A DNA stretch of 64,000 nucleotides from Aeoliella mucimassa (GTDB lineage Bacteria > Planctomycetota > Planctomycetia > Pirellulales > Lacipirellulaceae): NCBI RefSeq assembly GCF_007748035.1, contig NZ_CP036278.1:4402001-4466000 (forward strand). Reading direction: 5' to 3'. The notes beneath the pieces are model-generated. The model was not told the DNA's origin and made no database searches. It was given only the letters and a program-made list of their open reading frames with translations. Below are positions 1-8,130 of the stretch, in pieces (the stretch's first letter is position 1; the number at the start of each line of letters is the position of its first letter). Both the position numbers and the translations under genes were made by a program.

Positions 1-71
1 AATTTTCCACGCCTTTCTGAAACGTCCATCGCGTTAGAAATCCGCGAGTGGAAGTCGATGGCTGCAACGCT

Positions 72-881
72 CTAGCAGAGCCCAACTGGCGGCTGGGCAA
101 CATTAGGGCCTCCTCGGTGTGGTCCAGACACGTACCTCTCAGGCGTGCCAGGGAGGTGGCTTAGGCACTTTTTCGAGCATGCGTGAACGAGCAGCGGTAG
201 CACATCAGTCGCCACCTTGAGGGAGATCCAAACTTGGTGAGGAATCGAGTCGCCGAACGGTCTGTTACACAAGCTGCATGTTTCCGGAGTTGCATCGAGT
301 GCGGATTGGGGCAAATTCGGAAAAGGTGGACGGTACTTGTAATTGCCGTATAGAGCCCGCGTGCTCACAGTGCTGTCAATCAGTCTCTTGCAGCGGGTAA
401 TCTCGAACGGCAACCAATGCAACCGATAGGAGGTGTATGGAGTGAAATTTTCGAGTGCCGCCATTTCTCCGATCTGTGGAGGTATGCGGACTAAACTACT
501 GCCATAAAGAGTGAGCCGCCGAACGCGAGTCAATTTGGCAATAGACGCGGGCAACGTAACGATTTGTGTCCAATCATGCGGGTCGATATCTCGCCCTGGT
601 GCGAACTCCTCACGCCCATCTGCTGCTGCTTGTTCGATCAGCTCTAGCAACTGAATCCAAGCAGGTGCCCGCTCGTCTTGCACCTCGCCATGAAGTGCAA
701 GGTTAGGCCATCGTCCGCCGCTGTATTGCGCATTCAGACAGTTGCACGATGGGCGTGTGACCGCTACCACTGGCGGATCTTCCATCTGGACATTTGGGGA
801 TTGCGTGGGCCTTCTGAATTGATTTCTTAACCAGTTAAACACGTAGTCACCTCCCCCTGCTGATCCGACATATGAGACCAC
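72..881 (-). CDS. Leucine-rich-repeat protein with C-terminal Cys pairs
   Basis: A protein of 269 aa. The middle (about residues 105-165) has LRR-like periodicity: TLPASIAKLTRVRRLTLYGS, then LVRIPPQIGEMAALENF, the bacterial pattern of Leu/Ile spaced around a short strand. The C-terminal part has two Cys pairs (CSLC near residue 202 and CSKKC near 235) that could bind one zinc ion. No signal peptide or membrane segment is evident, so it is probably cytoplasmic. LRR proteins of this kind bind other proteins; the partner is not evident. It sits alone on its strand, facing away from two unknown genes. The start is the ATG at 881, close after a stop in frame; no strong ribosome site was found. The LRR assignment is fairly sure, the biological role is unknown. 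Confidence 0.6.
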   Translation of the reverse strand: MVSYVGSAGGGDYVFNWLRNQFRRPTQSPNVQMEDPPVVAVTRPSCNCLNAQYSGGRWPNLALHGEVQDERAPAWIQLLELIEQAAADGREEFAPGRDIDPHDWTQIVTLPASIAKLTRVRRLTLYGSSLVRIPPQIGEMAALENFTPYTSYRLHWLPFEITRCKRLIDSTVSTRALYGNYKYRPPFPNLPQSALDATPETCSLCNRPFGDSIPHQVWISLKVATDVLPLLVHACSKKCLSHLPGTPERYVSGPHRGGPNVAQPPVGLC

Positions 882-962
882 GAGTATAGCAGCTCACCCA
901 ATCTAGTATCCACCAACCAGGAGTATGAAGCGAGCTTTCACTGCCTCCGAACCCAGAAGGCC

Positions 963-1253
963 GTGTTCGTGTCAAACAAGGGGAACAAACTCGACAGCGA
1001 GACCGCGATGGACTCAAAGACGAAAGCACTCTTGGACCGTATCGAGCACCTTGAAGATGCAATTACTAAGGCACGAGAGTACCTGGAAAGCGGCAAGCAC
1101 GCCCACTGGCACGGCTTTCGCCCGTTGTTCGATTCCAAGTCCCGAGCCGACAAGACACTTCCACCGCACAGGGATTGGGTGAAGAATGTGTTCCTACCCC
1201 GGCGAGAAAGGGCACTCGATCGAGCCTATCGGAAACTGGAGAGACTGACGTAG
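963..1253 (+). CDS. Hypothetical protein, charged, helical
   Basis: An ORF of 96 aa from a GTG start, or 81 aa from the ATG at 1008, which begins MDSKTKALLDRIEHLEDAIT and looks more natural. The product is rich in Arg, Lys and Glu and should be mostly alpha helix, perhaps a short coiled coil around residues 20-50. I recognise no domain. It is followed by about 200 bp without a gene and then another unknown gene on the same strand. Several other frames are open here, so the call rests on amino acid composition only. Confidence 0.4.
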   Translation: MFVSNKGNKLDSETAMDSKTKALLDRIEHLEDAITKAREYLESGKHAHWHGFRPLFDSKSRADKTLPPHRDWVKNVFLPRRERALDRAYRKLERLT

Positions 1254-1449
1254 AGTACGTCAGCGGCGCGGGCCGCACATCCCAGCTCGCACAGACTGGT
1301 TCTCTCCCCACAGCGACCAGTGTGCCATTCGGAGTGAAGATGCGGGGACGGGATGCGACTCGCATCGCCCGGCATGTGTTGAGTCGTTAGAATTGAACTC
1401 TCGCTTGTCGGGTTAGCTTGCCCAGCCAGAGAATTGTGAAAGTGGAATC

Positions 1450-1830
1450 ATGCCAGATCGTGCCGAAATAGTTGACCTCGGCTTCTCCGTTGCGGATGCC
1501 GATAATGTATCGTTCAGATTCAACGGGGAGCACTTGGTACTCGATTTCACTGACTGGCGAGAGCAACCTGTGTCAGTCAGGTTTGAGAATACAATCGGAT
1601 TGCGCTACCAACTTGCGGAGTATACGTTATCACGCGAGGAGCGTTTTGACTCAACGCACGTGATCCACGAATCGGAGTGGTTGAAGGCTCACATAGACCA
1701 GAGTGAGGCGTGGGATGGCCCCAACTGGGTTCACTACAAACTCAATTTCAACGCTGGTCCGACAGTTGAAATCTTATGCACGGGAGTTGGTCGAACTGGA
1801 GATTCTGAAATCTCTGACGTTTCAGAGTGA
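1450..1830 (+). CDS. Hypothetical protein, beta-rich
   Basis: 126 aa, ATG start about 10 bp after a purine-rich stretch (GTGAAAGTGGAATC). Alternating hydrophobic residues (VSFRFNGEHLVLDF, PVSVRFENTIGLRY) suggest a small beta-sandwich or barrel. Size and style recall immunity-type or carbohydrate-handling small proteins, but I see no diagnostic motif. The last 20 residues change character (CTGVGRTGDSEISDVSE) while another frame stays open to 1969, so a frameshift near position 1780 that shortens the natural C-terminus is possible. Confidence 0.45.
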   Translation: MPDRAEIVDLGFSVADADNVSFRFNGEHLVLDFTDWREQPVSVRFENTIGLRYQLAEYTLSREERFDSTHVIHESEWLKAHIDQSEAWDGPNWVHYKLNFNAGPTVEILCTGVGRTGDSEISDVSE

Positions 1831-1901
1831 CATGCACACCATTTGGAGCAAGGAAGCGGGGGCGGAGTTGGATGACGTCTCACGAATGATGTGGCAGGAT
1901 G

Positions 1902-2585
1902 TCAGCGGTTGTCCAAGTATGGCGAGAGATTCAGCGTGTACTCGATTGCTCCCGTCCGATTGCTTGTGATTTGGTACAGGGCCTCGCCAATTGTCGATTT
2001 TGAGAATCTATCAGTGTAATTGAGGTAGTGAGGACAGGCCGTCATCGGTTCATTGCCTAATACCGCATTATCGGAATCAAACACTTTTGCTTCCCAATAC
2101 TCACCTACCCGTGGACCGAGACAACGATAAACGCGAACCCGCAGCTTGCGATCCTCGGTCGTGCGGGCCAGTTTGTCGATCGTGATTTCTTCCGCAAAGC
2201 CACTCTCACGTACTGCATTAGCCGCGTCAGTTATTGCGGCGGTATCGGACCCTACTGTATTAGCGGCTTCGAGAAGTGCCTTCGTTAATTCAGTGAGGAT
2301 GGACTCCTGCTGTACTTCGACAGGGCGAAGCATGTAGTCTTCAACGTCGAAATCTTCGATGTAACACCATGTTACGCCGAGCACTGTATTAAGCGGCTTT
2401 TCATTCTCGGGCCGCGGCCCAAAAATGACACTAAACTTTGCCGAACCATCGAGTTCGTATCCGCGACCAAGGTGGTAACGAAGCAACTCACGAACGTGAT
2501 GCCCCGTACGATGGAATGACCAACTCCGCTGATTCGTGTACGTGAGCGGACTTTCGCGGATTTCAATCTCGCTCAATCGTGCCAT
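1902..2585 (-). CDS. Hypothetical protein
   Basis: 227 aa from an ATG at 2585, preceded on the coding strand by AAGGAGTCTCTTGTAG, a good ribosome site. The sequence is globular with mixed alpha/beta character (FSVIFGPRPENEKPLNTVLGVTWCYIEDFD, then a helical centre around residues 90-120) and no signal peptide. I recognise no family. It is convergent with the preceding unknown gene. The complete reading frame, ribosome site and natural composition argue that it is a real gene. Confidence 0.6.
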   Translation of the reverse strand: MARLSEIEIRESPLTYTNQRSWSFHRTGHHVRELLRYHLGRGYELDGSAKFSVIFGPRPENEKPLNTVLGVTWCYIEDFDVEDYMLRPVEVQQESILTELTKALLEAANTVGSDTAAITDAANAVRESGFAEEITIDKLARTTEDRKLRVRVYRCLGPRVGEYWEAKVFDSDNAVLGNEPMTACPHYLNYTDRFSKSTIGEALYQITSNRTGAIEYTLNLSPYLDNR

Positions 2586-2875
2586 CTACAAGAGACTCCT
2601 TACAAGCCAGAGCAACTCACGTCACTTCCAATGCGAAAACGACACCAATTACCTACAACGAAGCCCCGATTGTAGTCGAATTGATCTAATGTTTCCTGGC
2701 ATGACCGAAGTCATCAAGGCGGCGGGGTGTTTGCTCGCACTTTAATCCGTCTCGGACGTTACTGGTCCGCTATCACCTTTGGCAGCGTTTTCGCCCACAG
2801 CGGATGTAAATCGGCTCAATCTCAGCCCACGTATAGACCCGGTAGAGTGCTCTGCGGAAGTGGTTCCCAACTGCT

Positions 2876-3070
2876 TTACGGGCGATGTTCCGCCTCGTCG
2901 GGATTCATCACAACGCGATAGGTCTGCCCCGTCAAGCGAAAACGAACAACATCTCCCCCAGCCAAATGAACTCTCTGCGATTCACCAACAAGCTCTCGTC
3001 CAGCACTTGCAAGCTGTCCTGGGAAGCATGCATCCACTCTGGTTGCGTTCAATTGCGGGACATCCTTGAC
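2876..3070 (-). pseudogene. Possible gene remnant
   Basis: In the 510-bp gap between the unknown gene ending at 2585 and the glycoside hydrolase, the minus strand has a short frame of natural composition ending in RLTGQTYRVVMNPDEAEHRP and a TAA stop. It has no good ATG start; only TTG or GTG are available and no ribosome site precedes them. This is what the 3' end of a decayed gene looks like, but it could be chance. Nothing else is seen in this gap. Confidence 0.22.
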
Positions 3071-3096
3071 GGAGTGGGTGAATCATCCGCCTAATC

Positions 3097-5001
3097 TCAG
3101 AACCCGGCATCGATCGACTTAATTTCCGCACCTTGGAAGTAAACGGGGGCGCTGCTGATATCCAGTACAGCGGTGTTGACGGAAAACGAGGGGGACAACG
3201 GGCTGCCGGTGTGCGTGGTGAAGCTTGGCCGGGCACCGCTGAACTCAACACGGATGGTTCCCGAGCTTTTATACGACCAGATGGCTCCGGCGGAGCTCCC
3301 GTCCGTCAGCTTCCATTGAGGATAATAAAGTGACTTGTCGGTGCGGTGCCAATCGGAGTGCGTGAAGGTGGATCCGGCGGGTAACTGGCTCGTCAGCGTC
3401 TTGTAGGAAGAGTAAGCCGGCTTCTCCGTGTAGTCGTTGTGAACAATGCCGAAATGCGACTCTTTGTCGTGCTGGTCTTGCTCCGGCGCCTGGAACTCGT
3501 ACCAGAAGATGCGTTCGACGCCACAACGCCGGGCCATCAACTGAGAGCGGGTAAGCATCTCCGCTTGGCCGTTTTGGTTGACAACAAGTCCCTCCCCTTC
3601 ACGTAGCGCGTTGACGATGACCGCCCCTTTCCAGTCGCTGTCGAAATCAAAAATAGCCGCGGCGGTTCCGGTGTATTTCTCGTTCTTCCCACGCAGCAGA
3701 GGGATGAAACGATCTCCCTCCTTAAACTGATAAGGTTGCAGAAAACGGGTGGCAATGATCTTCTTCGGTTGGTCAGGCAGATTCGCGACTGGACCAGCGT
3801 ACTCGACGGTCATCTCTTCCGGAATGATTCCCTTGTTGTACCACCAAGCCTCTGCCTGAATGCGAAGTTTGTTGTAACTGGTTGTGTTGGTTTTCTCCCA
3901 CGCTCCCTTTTCGTTTTTCGTGAAGCCGTACCAGAAGGGCATCCCTTGCAGATCGACAACCGTCCCGCCCTCTTTCACGTAGCGAACAATGCGGTCGAAT
4001 CCATCCAAGTAGTAGTTCTCGCTGGGCGGCATCACCACAACATCGATGTCACCACGGTCGAGAGCTGTTGCCAGCGTCTCATAGTCGAGCACTTCGATGA
4101 CGCCATTCGCGGGAAGATGGTCGGCAATCCGCCGTTTGATAAGCGCGGCGGGCAGGTCGCTTTCGGGATCCTTGATACAAACGATTCGATAGGCACTTTT
4201 CTCGGGCAGCACACATTTCAGGGCCTCCTGCAATAGTCCCGGAGAAGTGAATTCCGGCTCATGGGTTGGCCAGCCGATCTCCGTCGCCCAGATCGGTTTG
4301 TTATCGTCGCCATACTTAGCCATGAGATCCTTAAGTTGTTGCAGGCTCTCTTCAAGATTCTGCTCGGGGGGAAGTGGATGGCTGTAGGGATGGACGTTCA
4401 TGATGTCGAAGCACTGGCCTCCACCGAGTTGATAGAGCTCCTCGATATAGTCATAGGGGATGCCCGCGTATCCGCCGACCGCAACTTTGAGGTCAGGATT
4501 CACCGACTTAATGGTCTCATAGCTTCGCTTCAGCAGGGCCAGGTAATGCTCGGGGTTCGGATCCTTCCAAAAGCCCTCCCCATTCTGCTCGTTCCAAATC
4601 TCCCAAACCGGAAGACGATCTTGGTACCGCTCCACCATCGTTCGTACGTAGAGCTCCCACTCGTCGAGATGCTGCCAGGCGGGATCCGCGAAGTGATTGT
4701 TGTAATCAAGAATCGGAAGGATTTGAATGTTGTGCTGGGGAGCACGACTAAGCAGCACATCCACGCGTTTGAAATCCCAAGTGTCAGGGGCAGGCTGCAC
4801 GCCGCACCAGGAGAAGTCGGCCCGAGCCCACTGGATGCCAGCCGTCTGCATTAGCCGCATCGTTTTTTCGTGCTGATCGAACTCGTGCCCGACCAAATGC
4901 GAGCAGACACCATAAGGCGATGCCTGTGGCTCAACGGCACCGGCCGGCGTATTGAAGAGAACAAGAACAGCGACAATGAAGAAGTAGCCTGTGTATCGCA
5001 T
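3097..5001 (-). CDS. Secreted glycoside hydrolase (clan A-like, GH39/GH5-type)
   Basis: About 634 aa from the ATG at 5001, which places a clean signal peptide first (MRYTGYFFIVAVLVLFNTPAGA); a GTG at 5034 is the alternative. The first 300 residues are a TIM-barrel glycosidase: WARADFSWCGV near the first strands, WEIWNEQN with the likely acid/base Glu (about residue 138) and WATEIGWPT with the likely nucleophile Glu (about 241), the two-Glu arrangement of retaining clan A enzymes. A middle domain (residues about 260-390) has a Rossmann-like pattern ending in RYVKEGGTVVDLQG, similar to class-I glutamine-amidotransferase-like domains attached to some glycosidases. The C-terminus is beta-rich. 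It should act on polysaccharide outside the cytoplasm; the substrate cannot be read from sequence. It stands alone. Confidence 0.82.
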   Translation of the reverse strand: MRYTGYFFIVAVLVLFNTPAGAVEPQASPYGVCSHLVGHEFDQHEKTMRLMQTAGIQWARADFSWCGVQPAPDTWDFKRVDVLLSRAPQHNIQILPILDYNNHFADPAWQHLDEWELYVRTMVERYQDRLPVWEIWNEQNGEGFWKDPNPEHYLALLKRSYETIKSVNPDLKVAVGGYAGIPYDYIEELYQLGGGQCFDIMNVHPYSHPLPPEQNLEESLQQLKDLMAKYGDDNKPIWATEIGWPTHEPEFTSPGLLQEALKCVLPEKSAYRIVCIKDPESDLPAALIKRRIADHLPANGVIEVLDYETLATALDRGDIDVVVMPPSENYYLDGFDRIVRYVKEGGTVVDLQGMPFWYGFTKNEKGAWEKTNTTSYNKLRIQAEAWWYNKGIIPEEMTVEYAGPVANLPDQPKKIIATRFLQPYQFKEGDRFIPLLRGKNEKYTGTAAAIFDFDSDWKGAVIVNALREGEGLVVNQNGQAEMLTRSQLMARRCGVERIFWYEFQAPEQDQHDKESHFGIVHNDYTEKPAYSSYKTLTSQLPAGSTFTHSDWHRTDKSLYYPQWKLTDGSSAGAIWSYKSSGTIRVEFSGARPSFTTHTGSPLSPSFSVNTAVLDISSAPVYFQGAEIKSIDAGF

Positions 5002-5452
5002 GGTGATTTGAAGACCGCTGACGTTGAGTTTCACAAGGATTCACTGGCAGTCGAAACGCATGGCGATTAGCAAACCAACAGCTACCGCAACTCCAATCAG
5101 AACACACGCAAAGACCACCTTGGTAACAGGACAACGTATCCCCCATGGATCTCCGAAGCAACTTTATTGAAGACAATCGAGGCTTCCGTCAACTAAACAG
5201 ACTAACCTCTGCTCAAGTACGGCCAGCTAGCAGAATGGGCGCTATTGCTATGTCGAGTTGACAACCTGCCAGATCGTCTCTTGGATAATATCATCAGCTC
5301 CAAGCAGAATAGCCGGAGCATGACACACCAACGTACCGAAGTGTCTCGACTGGGCTAGCAGGTGAGAAGCCGGGTGAGAATAAGTGGCAAACCACCGCAG
5401 CAGGTAACCATGAAGTCCGCCTAACCTCAATCAGGCGTAGCACTTAAAAGAA
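5002..5452. other. Intergenic, no assigned gene
   Basis: About 450 bp before the integrated element. The minus strand at about 5046-5130 could encode a very short hydrophobic peptide (core VVFACVLIGVAVAVGLLIAM) from a GTG start, but no ribosome site or ATG supports it. I see no RNA gene or other clear signal. Confidence 0.4.
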
Positions 5453-5497
5453 AGCACACCCCGCAGGATTCGAACCTGCAACCTTCGGATTCGTAGT
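5453..5497. repeat. attL: 45-bp copy of the tRNA-Arg 3' end
   Basis: Identical to 16327-16371. It covers the acceptor 3' strand, T arm and anticodon region of the tRNA as far as the anticodon loop, after which the two sequences diverge (aatttgtac here, ccgatgctc at the tRNA). This is the usual product of integrase crossover in a tRNA anticodon loop. Confidence 0.93.
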
Positions 5498-5602
5498 AAT
5501 TTGTACATACTGCACTTTCGTTCACTCACTCCAATTCACCACTAGGTTTGCAGTGGTTTTCTGTCGTCGTGTTCGGCGATGGTAGGCCACTATCGCCCCC
5601 CT

Positions 5603-5621
5603 ATTGAGTGCAAATTGAGTG
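5603..5621 (+). promoter_or_regulatory. Paired ATTGAGTG sites, left end (probable integrase arm sites)
   Basis: Two direct copies of ATTGAGTG begin 11 bp apart (5603 and 5614). The same pair with the same 11-bp spacing is found near the right end at 16237 and 16248. Paired short direct repeats at both ends of an element are typical arm-type binding sites of tyrosine integrases; the function is inferred. Confidence 0.55.
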
Positions 5622-5707
5622 TCACAGTGTGTCGATGTTGCTCGACTCTTTGGGGAGCGTTGACGCCCGCTAGGCTTGATTCTATATTACGTGCGTGATG
5701 CGTGAGA

Positions 5708-5726
5708 GGCCAATATTGGATTGGCC
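5708..5726. promoter_or_regulatory. Inverted repeat, possible operator
   Basis: GGCCAAT-attgg-ATTGGCC, a perfect 7-bp inverted repeat with 5-bp spacer that also contains the palindrome CCAATATTGG. It lies about 210 bp upstream of the first HTH gene of the element, just before a short ORF, where an early promoter and its repressor site would be expected. Confidence 0.35.
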
Positions 5727-5749
5727 ACGTTTTCCTTTCGAGGTTTCTC

Positions 5750-5875
5750 ATGCGTCACTATCTACAGCACAATTTAGTAGCAGCGGCACCTGACTTAACA
5801 AAGCCACCGAAGTCCCTATTGGGATTCCGGTGGCTTTTTTTATTTTCAGCAGTAATCACAGGTGCTCAAAAATAG
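5750..5875 (+). other. Short ORF (41 codons) overlapping a terminator hairpin
   Basis: ATG at 5750 opens a 41-codon frame (begins MRHYLQHNLVAAAP) that runs through the hairpin and T-tract at 5801-5840. The ribosome site is weak. It may be a leader peptide or chance; the overlap with a terminator would suit attenuation but nothing proves translation. Confidence 0.2.
5801..5841 (+). terminator. Rho-independent terminator-like hairpin
   Basis: GCCACCG near 5802 pairs with CGGTGGC near 5828; the inner part continues with few mismatches to a TATT loop and the stem is followed by seven T. It stands upstream of the first element genes, so it would end transcription entering from the left or attenuate an upstream promoter. 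Confidence 0.65.
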
Positions 5876-5939
5876 CGATAAGGTATCGCGACCTTGCTAT
5901 TGTTCTCGATCGTTCCACCAACCAATCGGAGGTGCAAAA

Positions 5940-6149
5940 ATGCTTACTAGCGACCCGGTCCTTGTTCCTCGTCTTGACTTACCACGCCGACTGAATCGCT
6001 CGATATCGACGATCGATCGCATGATCGCAGCCGGAACCCTTCCCGCCGTGCGAATCGGAACCGCTGTTTTCGTGAACGAAACCGACGTTGTTCGCGTGAA
6101 GTTACTGGGATCGCCTGTGGCCGCGAATTGGAGAACACCTCAGCAATGA
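5940..6149 (+). CDS. Excisionase-like small HTH protein
   Basis: 69 aa from the ATG at 5940, preceded by a strong GGAGG at 5928. The sequence RLDLPRRLNRSISTIDRMIAAGTLPAVRIGTAVFVNETDVVRV is the MerR-like winged helix of excisionase/AlpA-type proteins: helix-turn-helix with Ser-x-x-Thr-x-x-Arg in the recognition helix, then a two-strand wing. Such proteins bend attachment-site DNA and help excision or activate integrase genes. Its stop codon overlaps the start of the next HTH gene (ATGA), so the two are probably co-translated. Role inferred from family and from its place opposite the integrase end. Confidence 0.7.
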   Translation: MLTSDPVLVPRLDLPRRLNRSISTIDRMIAAGTLPAVRIGTAVFVNETDVVRVKLLGSPVAANWRTPQQ

Positions 6150-6409
6150 ATCTCGCGATCGATGCTACCGAACTCCAGCCACTTGTGCGCGAAGTCGTCG
6201 CCGAGGTCGTGCGCGAGATGGCTTTACTAGGCGGTTCTACCGATCGCCTGGCGTACCCAGAGGCCGAGGCCGCTGGCTTGCTCGGTATCCGCGGCCATCA
6301 GCTACGCGATGCACGCCACCGCGGCGAAATCGTTGCCACGAAAGTGGGAGGCAGAATCGGGTACGAACGCAGCGAGCTGATCGCTTACCTCGCAAGAAAT
6401 CGTAGTTAA
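6146..6409 (+). CDS. Excisionase-like HTH protein
   Basis: 87 aa if started at the ATG at 6146, overlapping the previous stop by ATGA; an upstream ATG at 6128 is possible. The N-terminal third is a helix (ELQPLVREVVAEVVREMALL); the rest is a winged HTH of the excisionase family: YPEAEAAGLLGIRGHQLRDARHRGEIVATKVGGRIGYERSEL. Two neighbouring excisionase-like proteins suggest that one handles excision and the other transcription. A GC-rich hairpin follows directly after the stop. Confidence 0.65.
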   Translation: MNLAIDATELQPLVREVVAEVVREMALLGGSTDRLAYPEAEAAGLLGIRGHQLRDARHRGEIVATKVGGRIGYERSELIAYLARNRS

Positions 6410-6415
6410 AAAAAA

Positions 6416-6449
6416 CCCCGCCGAGGAGGTGCAACACACCTCGGCGGGG
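6416..6449. terminator. GC-rich hairpin, terminator-like
   Basis: CCCCGCCGAGG at 6416-6426 pairs perfectly with CCTCGGCGGGG at 6439-6449. A run of A precedes it, so on the minus strand it has a T-tract; on the plus strand there is none. It separates the HTH pair from the replication operon. Confidence 0.5.
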
Positions 6450-6538
6450 CAAACGAACTTGGCGAAAGGAATCATACGTTATGAAACGAATGTTGGCAAC
6501 AGGTTGCTCCCTGACTTTCCATAAGAAGGGAGGCATCA

Positions 6539-7360
6539 ATGCGCACTCGCATCCTCAGGCCTGACCCGTACCAGAATGAACACCTGGTCGAGCATCGCTT
6601 CGAAACCAGGTTACTCTACCTAGGCCTTCCCTTGCTAGCTGATCGCGAGGGTAGGCTTGAGGACAGGCCTAAGCGAATCAAGATGCAGCTCTTTCCTGCT
6701 GACGCGGTCGACATCGATCAGATGCTTGAAGAGTTGGCCGGCGGCGAGTGCCCGCTAATTCTCCGCTACCAAGTGGATGGCGTTCGCGTGATTCAGATAC
6801 TTCGATGGGAAGAGCTGCAAAAGCCCCACAGCCAAGAATCGAAGTCAGTGCTGCCTACGCCGGAACCGAGTTGCAACCAAGGTGGCAACTCAGTTCAACC
6901 TACATGCAAACCAACTTCGACGGTTACCGAAAATCAAATCGCACGAACGTGCGAAACGCGAGTTATAGAACAAGGAAAGGAAAGCATAGAACAAGGTAAA
7001 GGGGGTGCAGGGGGAAAATCCGGCTTGCCTGATCCGATCGCGTCGATCGACGACCGCCAGCTCCGAGAAGCGATCCGCGAATGGCTCGCCTATCGCCGAG
7101 AGCAACACAAGTACTCGCCAAAGCCGAGAGCGCTCGCTGCGCTCGTTGCGACCTGCCAGCAGCAAGCGGAGGAGCATGGCACCGAGGCCGTGCTGGCCGC
7201 TATCCGGCAAGCCGAGGCGAACGGGTGGAAAAGTTTCGACGCGGCGCGAGGATCGCCGCCCGCGCGATCCCAGCCCAGCACGCCAGTGAGTATGCGCAAG
7301 ATGGCCCCCGAGGCCGCGGCCGCCGAATACCTCAAGCTGAGAGGGGGTCTGTGTGGCTAG
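6539..7360 (+). CDS. Phage-type replication initiator (O-like)
   Basis: 273 aa, ATG at 6539 after a strong GGGAGG. The N-terminal 100 residues match the winged-helix domain common in phage replication proteins: a start RTRILRPDPYQNEHLVEHR, then LLYLGLPLLADREGRLEDRP and KRIKMQLFPADAVDIDQML, then an IQILRWEELQKPH end. A low-complexity linker follows (about 105-160). The C-terminal domain ends with AVLAAIRQAEANGWKSF, the usual close of replisome-organiser proteins. Such proteins bind the element origin and recruit the loader and host helicase. The next gene begins inside its last codons, so the two form an operon. A chromosomal fragment would not need this, which argues that the element can replicate after excision. 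Confidence 0.75.
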   Translation: MRTRILRPDPYQNEHLVEHRFETRLLYLGLPLLADREGRLEDRPKRIKMQLFPADAVDIDQMLEELAGGECPLILRYQVDGVRVIQILRWEELQKPHSQESKSVLPTPEPSCNQGGNSVQPTCKPTSTVTENQIARTCETRVIEQGKESIEQGKGGAGGKSGLPDPIASIDDRQLREAIREWLAYRREQHKYSPKPRALAALVATCQQQAEEHGTEAVLAAIRQAEANGWKSFDAARGSPPARSQPSTPVSMRKMAPEAAAAEYLKLRGGLCG

Positions 7361-7910
7361 CTCAAAAATTATTTCGACTCACGTAACCGCACTATTTGGA
7401 GCGTGGAACCGCGAATGCTCCGCGGGAACGTTCTTGGCATTCGAGCTTGCCTTGGGCGACCTGAGCGAATCACAAGTTCAAACCGGAGTCATGCGAGCGA
7501 TCCGCGAAGGTGGCACTCATCCGCCAAGCGCGGCCGAGGTCCGAGCGCTTGCTCTCGGGCGTGCTGACCGCGACTTGCAAGCACTCGCGCACGAGGCTTT
7601 CAAACGAGCCGACCAGCTCGCGAGAACGCATGGAGTCGCCGCCGATTATCGCGGCGTCCTAGACGACCCTCTGGCGACTCACGCGCTCGGTGCGGTCGGC
7701 GGCTGGGGAGTTTTTTGTCGAAAGGTCGACGAATGGCAGGAGCGAACTTTCGTTGCCGCCTACGTGGGTGCGGCGAAGAATCCGACCTTGGAGGAAGTCG
7801 CGAAGCTTTCTCACAAGGGGAAGCCGCTGGGATTGCTGGCGAAAACTCGAAAGCAAATGGCCGAGGCGCTGGCACTCCCCAATTATGGAGGAGTCGAAAA
7901 CAATGCCTAG
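7353..7910 (+). CDS. Probable helicase-loader-like partner of the initiator
   Basis: 185 aa from a GTG at 7353 with GAGAGGGGG upstream; it overlaps the initiator by 8 bp. Helical throughout. The beginning (VTALFGAWNRECSAGTFLAFELALGDLSESQVQTGVMRAIREGGTHPPSAAEVRAL, shown in part) has the W...F...L...A...G...PP..AE arrangement of phage replication-loader proteins that follow O-like initiators. That assignment rests on position and this loose pattern. The C-terminal 50 residues are basic and helical. Overlaps the next small gene by 8 bp. Confidence 0.5.
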   Translation: MASSKIISTHVTALFGAWNRECSAGTFLAFELALGDLSESQVQTGVMRAIREGGTHPPSAAEVRALALGRADRDLQALAHEAFKRADQLARTHGVAADYRGVLDDPLATHALGAVGGWGVFCRKVDEWQERTFVAAYVGAAKNPTLEEVAKLSHKGKPLGLLAKTRKQMAEALALPNYGGVENNA

Positions 7911-8130
7911 ACTGTACCCGCGGCCGCCAAAACAGTGCCAGCGCGAGCCGTTTTCGCGTGCTACGCGAGAGCGAGCGAAGCGCGTCGATCGCGATGAAGC
8001 CGAACGGCTAATACGCGAGCACCTGCCGAATATGGCGGAAGCGTTGCTGGCGACTTGGCCGACTGGCGAGCCGATCGGCCCGGCTTGCGAATCGGCACTG
8101 CTTGGAATTGTGGAGGATTGCGAATTATGA
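7903..8130 (+). CDS. Small hypothetical protein of the element operon
   Basis: 75 aa, ATG at 7903 with ATGGAGGAG upstream, overlapping the previous gene by 8 bp and the next by 4 bp (ATGA). The product is strongly basic at first (RLYPRPPKQCQREPFSRATRERAKRVDR would be the N-terminal run, quoted in part as RATRERAKRVDRDEAERLI) and then acidic-helical. I recognise no family. The ribosome site and the double overlap make it a real gene. Confidence 0.6.
   Translation: MPRLYPRPPKQCQREPFSRATRERAKRVDRDEAERLIREHLPNMAEALLATWPTGEPIGPACESALLGIVEDCEL

Noticed and set aside
5453-5497. A second tRNA gene at the left border
   Set aside because: Only the 3' 45 bases are present; the acceptor 5' strand and D arm are missing. 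It is the integration duplicate.
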